DNA of 64,000 nt from Populus alba (Eukaryota; Streptophyta; Magnoliopsida; Malpighiales; Salicaceae): assembly GCF_005239225.2 (NCBI RefSeq), contig NC_133299.1, positions 7,010,967 to 7,074,966 on the forward strand, in the 5' to 3' direction. Shown in pieces: positions 58,909 through 64,000 of the stretch; within the stretch, counting starts at the first letter, position 1, and each line of letters starts with the position of its first letter. The notes under the pieces were generated by a model. That model was not told the DNA's origin and made no database searches. It saw only the letters and a program-made list of their open reading frames with translations. A program made the position numbers and the translations under genes.

Positions 58909-61900
58909 TCAGGATAGTACCTCTCCATTTTCTTTGGTATCCACTTCACTCGTTTCCATTTCCTTCACTTTCTCAAGTTGCCTCAAGAGATCCAACCTTT
59001 CTGGTCCATATGTGGATGGTATCTGCCAAAGAACATATTATAAAAGCACCTGGTATTTGGAGATTTGACATCTAAATAAGAATATATAAAAAAGGAATTT
59101 ATTGGCTCAGAAACAACGCACCAAAGCTGGCACATATCTCTGGATAGCAGCCAACATTGCTGCATGCCCCACAGCAGTAACCTAAGATGCACAAATTATC
59201 CTTTCTACATCAGGTCACGGTGGAAAAAAACAGTGCCAATAGATGTAAAATGGGGGCAATACATCACAGATTTGGATTTAAATTTTTGTGGAAATGCAGT
59301 TCAGTTTTCCATGTGTTACAAGAAACCCAATTCTGAGGACCATATATAATTAACACACAAAATTCTGCACTCAAAAAAATTCAAAGTATCTTTTATATGG
59401 TGGAGGTGCAGCTTCAATCAGTTGCTATAAAATAAGTGCAGACTCAACCCAGATCTGAAGACAAGTCAGATTATGAACTTGAAATGAACCTGGCCAATTT
59501 GTAGGTTAGTTTAATAGTGCACTTGAAGCTAACCAAGCTCTTTATGCTTGGAACCTTTTAGGCATCCATCCCCCTTTTTTTGAACTTGCACCAGAACTAA
59601 CAATTTTTGACACAGTATTATGCCTAAACATACCAGATAGAAGCTTGGTCAGGGTCTCGACTTTCTAAATATATTAAGGTTGACAACTGGATTTCTTAAA
59701 CAGTATGACAATGAACAGGGTGATCCACAAGCTGTGCCACAGAAATAATGCAGCTGCAATGAAGATAATTACAAGTTCTATATATCTGGATATAAACCTC
59801 CCACATAGCAACAGGGATGAGTATTTCTAAATGACTGGATTGTCCTAAAGCACCATTTAGTTTACCAGAAACAATTTCACCACAAATAGAAGGAGAAGTG
59901 ACAAACCAAGCTTGCCAGATGAATCAATGAGAAGTCATGATACTTAAGAGTTGTGTGATTTGAGGATTAATGAGAGGATGAAAATGAAACAACTAAAATG
60001 ATACACTGTTTATGAGGGTATTTTTAAGATGGGACTTACAGGAAGGAGCATAAGAAAACCAATAGGTATCACTGATGCCAAGTCTATCATAGTTCTCCGG
60101 AGAGTTTTTCTTTCTTTCTCTGTTAACTCATCTCCAATCAAGAGCCTTTTAAGCAACCCCATTGAAGCAGCAACATCAATAGCTAGAAGCTGAGTTCCTT
60201 GCAACACATCCTGCACATATTTAACCATACATATTATCAATGAGGTGCAAACAGTCCAGGAACTGAGTTCTAAAATTGAAAACCTAAATGCCATACATCA
60301 TGTGGTAGTCACAGAATAGATATTAAAGATTTAATTGGGAGTGAGTTTCAAATCCTAATGATCTTTTTTTCTTCTAAACAATTCAAAGAAATGAGCATTA
60401 TTTTGCATTTGTTTCAGCATGCCTAGCATTCCTGCACAAACACCAATACAGGTACAAGTAGATGTTCAGTGTACCAGCAGAAACAATGCGTTCATTTTAG
60501 TTAATATATTTGGCCTACGAATGACTTTACTCATCTAGCTTTCAATAAACCAATTAAATGTCCACTGTCATCAACCCAACCAAATCATTTTGATCACGAA
60601 ACACAAAGGTGCAAGAAAAGAAAAATTCAATTAATACCAACATAGCAAAGCACATTAGGAAATCGTATCCACTTATTGATGTGATGTCACATGCTTGAGC
60701 TTGAAAGATATACAATACTTTACCAATTATGAAAGAATGGAAAGTGCTAGTCGTACCGTGCTTGTTTTCTTTAGCTTAACAATTGATTTTTCAATGATAT
60801 TTTCATTCCTTGGAACCTGGATTAATTGAGAGCTTGCAGCCTCATCATGGTAATTAGCACCATCATCTGTAACCTTAATATCCTAAAAATAAAACAAAGT
60901 TTAAGCAGTTACATAGAATCTCATAAGAATAATGTCAAGAATACAGAGTTGGCAGTAGTCATTATAAATAAACCTTGTTGATATTATATAAAATAACAAA
61001 AAGCAATCATTTCCAAGTAATCCTAGAATGTAAGTTGCATTCTTTTTTAAGAAAAAAAGGTCTCAAGGAGTCGTTGCTTGGAGCAATAATAATAATTATG
61101 GACTTGCAACCATAGAGGTACAAATTAAGCCAAGCAAGCAGCTACTTCAAAAAGTCCTTACCCCCTTCACTAGGACCATAACCAGTTTACAATGTTACAA
61201 AATTTGTTTCCCACATTCCATATCAGGTTTATTCATGTTTTTTGAACTGTACAGGCATGTGCATTTAATTTATTACATGGAGGAAAAAAACCACTGTAAC
61301 ATTCAAATGTTACAAAGGAGATGTAAAAAGCATGAGACACACCTCTTCATTTTCATATTGTTCAGTACTTTTTTGAACCCGTTTTTCAAGTTCCATCAGT
61401 TCATTCCTTAAAAGTTCAAAGCGACGAATTTCATTTGAATCCAACTCTCCAATACCCATACTTGTAGTAGTTTGCCCAATATCTGCATCTCCCTGCATTT
61501 ACCAAACCAATTTTACATAACTTCCATTTTAATAAAAAATAATCAACTCCTGAAGGAAAACAATGTACTTCAGAGCACAACATTAGCATGAAAATAGGTG
61601 AGAACCAAAAGCCACAGCTGATAAAATTCACTTAATTAGGTAAGAAATGTTATTAATAACCTTAATTTAGAAAGTATTGACAGTCATCGCTATTCAAGAA
61701 TGTTAAACATTAAGGAGTCCTAATAACTGGGTTTGGCACGTTACTCCTCTCTCCTTTGGTATACTTCCACTCAACAACATCAAGATCGAGAATTCCAGCA
61801 TGTACAATGTGGAATACCGAACTATACTATATGATGTTCTTGTGAATGAGTTGCAATTGAAGTTTTGCAAGTTGTATAAATTCATAATTTCTTTCTTTCT

Positions 61901-64000
61901 GACAGGAGGTAGATATGAAGAAGTGCATCAAAATTTATCCACAGAAGGAAACAAATAAAGTTAGGTCTACAAAAAGTTTCCCATATTTATTGGTCTGCTT
62001 TTAGTAGCTACTTCATTGCTAATAGGGAGCTGCTAGTAGAAGGGATATACTCTTGAACCACCTCCATTTAACTAGTAAAAAGATGGCCTTTAATTATAGG
62101 CACTACAAGCAACAAGTGGTTGAAAAAACAGGATAATTAACCATCTAATTCTAACCAATAGACAATGTTGCCATTCAATTCCACATATCATTCATCATGT
62201 ACGATTAATTGTTTGCTAATAATCAAAACAGTCTAAATGTACGAATTAGTCAAGTCAGTTTATTTAATATCCAAGAGAAATTCCAACTATTATTGTTAGC
62301 ATGAACCAGACTTTCTGCCTTTAAGTTGGCCTTTCAAAATGGGAAATATAATGCTTCCAAACCAAACTGCGGCACTATATTCAAGCGTAGGACAGCACAG
62401 TAAAATATTTTTGACCAGCACATAGCAAATAACAACCTATAGGACAAAAATATCTGCCAGTGCCTTAATTTTTCTCTCTGAATGCAGCACTTCAACAAGA
62501 ATAACTCAAGGTCAAAGGACATCATAGAAATAAGAAGAATAAAAACAGCTCAAGGTCATCTGCTTATCAAATGGCTAATGAGGAGTGCCTTTACTTTTAC
62601 TTTCCGAAAATAACGCTATGTAATTCATTTTAGTTTTTCTTCTAAGGATCTAGTTTTATGCTACTAGCAATCAAGAAGCTTTCGTTGAGAAAAAATTCTT
62701 CAACTAGCTTGAAACATTTGAGAGTGGAACTTCCAAAGCACTCACAAACATATACAATTACAAAAAGACGCCACCCACAAACAGTTACTATTGTAGACAT
62801 ATCGTGAAGGGAGGGCATACAAATGCATCAGCAACTGCCACATCAGGGCCAAGCTTCTTGGTTGAAGAGTACACAAGGAAGTTCCACAGTCCTTGAAATT
62901 TACTGATAACTCAAAAAGAAAAGAAAGGAATCACTATTGAGCAGGAAATAAATCAGACAATAGCATGAAACAAGAGACTCAAACACGTTGGGAAGAGCTT
63001 AAACCTACAGAAAAAGTTTAATACCTTTTACTTCTATCTAGCCTTACATCAGCATTCTTCCTCCCGTTCCCTTTCAAGTATTGTTGCTGCTCACTAATAC
63101 AAGATTGTAGACTACTTTCATCTTCTCCCTGATGATCCAATCAGCAATTAAGTATTAGTAAGATATATAAATTTTAATAAAGATGAGAACTATCTGTTAA
63201 ACACGGAGGTATAAAGCTGCCTTTTAAGAGAACACATGATGAAGAAATTGTGGAATAAAGAATGCAACATAATCATTTGCAAGTACAGGCCAGCAGTGAA
63301 TCAAATGGAATGCAGTCAGTGGTCATTAATAAGCTGTAGGGTGTATTACAATGAAACTAATAGCATACCTGCTGAAGCGAAGCTGCTTTTGTTCTGAAAG
63401 ATGCCTCCAGAAATTCAGCCTCTTTCTTCAGTTTCCTTATTTTCTCAAGATCAGAACACGCAGCCTTTATATGCTCTTTCCCAGAATTAGAGCTTGAAGC
63501 AGGCAGCTCCTGATGTAGTTTTTCAAGTCTCACAAGAGCTCCTTCAACACTCTCCAATGCCTGACACCAAATGTAAAGCACAATCATTCTATTGGCATAT
63601 AGAACGGAACAACAACATGGACAACTGGTCTAAATGGAAGCTCGTGTGTAGAGGTTAAATATCAATTACAGGAGCAAGCTGCAACCCAACAAGAAAACAA
63701 AGAAACCAAGTACTTCTTTCACTTTTAGCATTATGCCATGAATGAGGCTATTTTCACATCCTCGTAAATGTTATGTCATTGATTAGACAGACCCACGCCA
63801 CAGGAAAACAGATCCTTGTGACATATATGTTCACATGGAAAGTTGAGTCTTCCAAGTTCCAAAATGAACTGTGAAGAATAGGCCACAAAGAAATGAACTA
63901 AAGGAAGGAGAAAAACCTTGTTGAATGAATCTGTCTCTTTATAAGTCATCAAATTAATTTCAGGTCTTGTTATCTCAACAGAATAATTGATATTGCTTTC
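58909..64000 (-). CDS. LETM1-like protein, C-terminal part (5' end outside window)
   Basis: Nine reverse-strand exons are visible: 64000(partial)-63917, 63560-63369, 63128-63025, 62902-62821, 61492-61343, 60882-60757, 60210-60040, 59181-59122, 59022-58909, all GT-AG with frame preserved, giving the last ~360 residues. The early part is charged and coiled-coil-like (ESVEGALVRLEKLHQELP, ACSDLEKIRKLKKEAEFL), followed by SKFQGLWNFLVYSSTKKLGP. The LETM1-type region is in exons 60210-59022: VLQGTQLLAIDVAA, ELTEKERKTLRRTMIDLA, a hydrophobic stretch IPIGFLMLLPVTAVGHAAML, then IPSTYGPERLDLLRQLEKVK. Canonical LETM1 proteins act in mitochondrial cation exchange; for this plant subgroup (At5g06220/At3g11560 type) the function and organelle are not firmly known. 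The tail ends GEVLS. Confidence 0.88.

Noticed and set aside
1..64000. CRISPR arrays, bacterial operons, rRNA or organellar insertions
   Set aside because: Nothing of these kinds was seen; all genes are intron-containing plant nuclear genes.

Overview
The window is plant nuclear DNA. It is AT-rich, its genes are split by GT-AG introns, and decayed transposable elements lie between them. Gene content, codon style and the repeat types (a SINE and a TRIM of Salicaceae-like appearance) suggest a poplar or willow (Populus most likely). That is inference; no database was searched.

Left part (1-20.2 kb). Two diverged copies of a ~0.6 kb sequence flank the first 3.2 kb. Next is an ILR1-type auxin-conjugate hydrolase (4379-9792, +, 5 exons), whose first intron is swollen to 3.7 kb by a dead hAT transposon. 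A Ty3/gypsy gag remnant lies at 10.7-11.1 kb. A nitrilase gene (14032-16233, +, 5 exons) follows; its first exon also encodes, in frame, a degenerate class I TCP-like DNA-binding domain. It converges on a coiled-coil At5g41620-type gene (17196-20221, -, 3 exons).

Middle part (20.2-46 kb). This is gene-poor repeat territory: a copia 3' remnant containing a clean MULE-type MITE with a 9-bp target duplication, a decayed S28 Pro-X carboxypeptidase pseudogene (26.1-29.7 kb) carrying a SINE, recurring AT-rich repeats, two TRIM elements, a LINE zinc-knuckle remnant, a CACTA transposase remnant, and a B3-domain fragment split by one TRIM with a perfect 5-bp duplication.

Right part (47-64 kb). A compact conserved block: an NGATHA-like B3 repressor (47132-50059, +), a 163-aa conserved plant protein (54161-55543, -), a TRICHOME BIREFRINGENCE-LIKE acyltransferase (56858-58824, +) and a LETM1-like protein (58909 to beyond 64000, -). 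The order and types match what I remember of Arabidopsis At5g06220-At5g06250 and At3g11560-At3g11580. On that basis the 163-aa protein is probably the EMB2735 (At5g06240) counterpart and the TBL gene a TBL8/TBL9 counterpart. The TBL and LETM1-like genes converge with only 84 bp between stop codons; the 163-aa gene and the TBL gene diverge from a shared 1.3 kb interval.

The most unusual item is the TCP-like/nitrilase fusion reading frame. The exon joins given here were derived by eye from splice consensus and reading-frame continuity.
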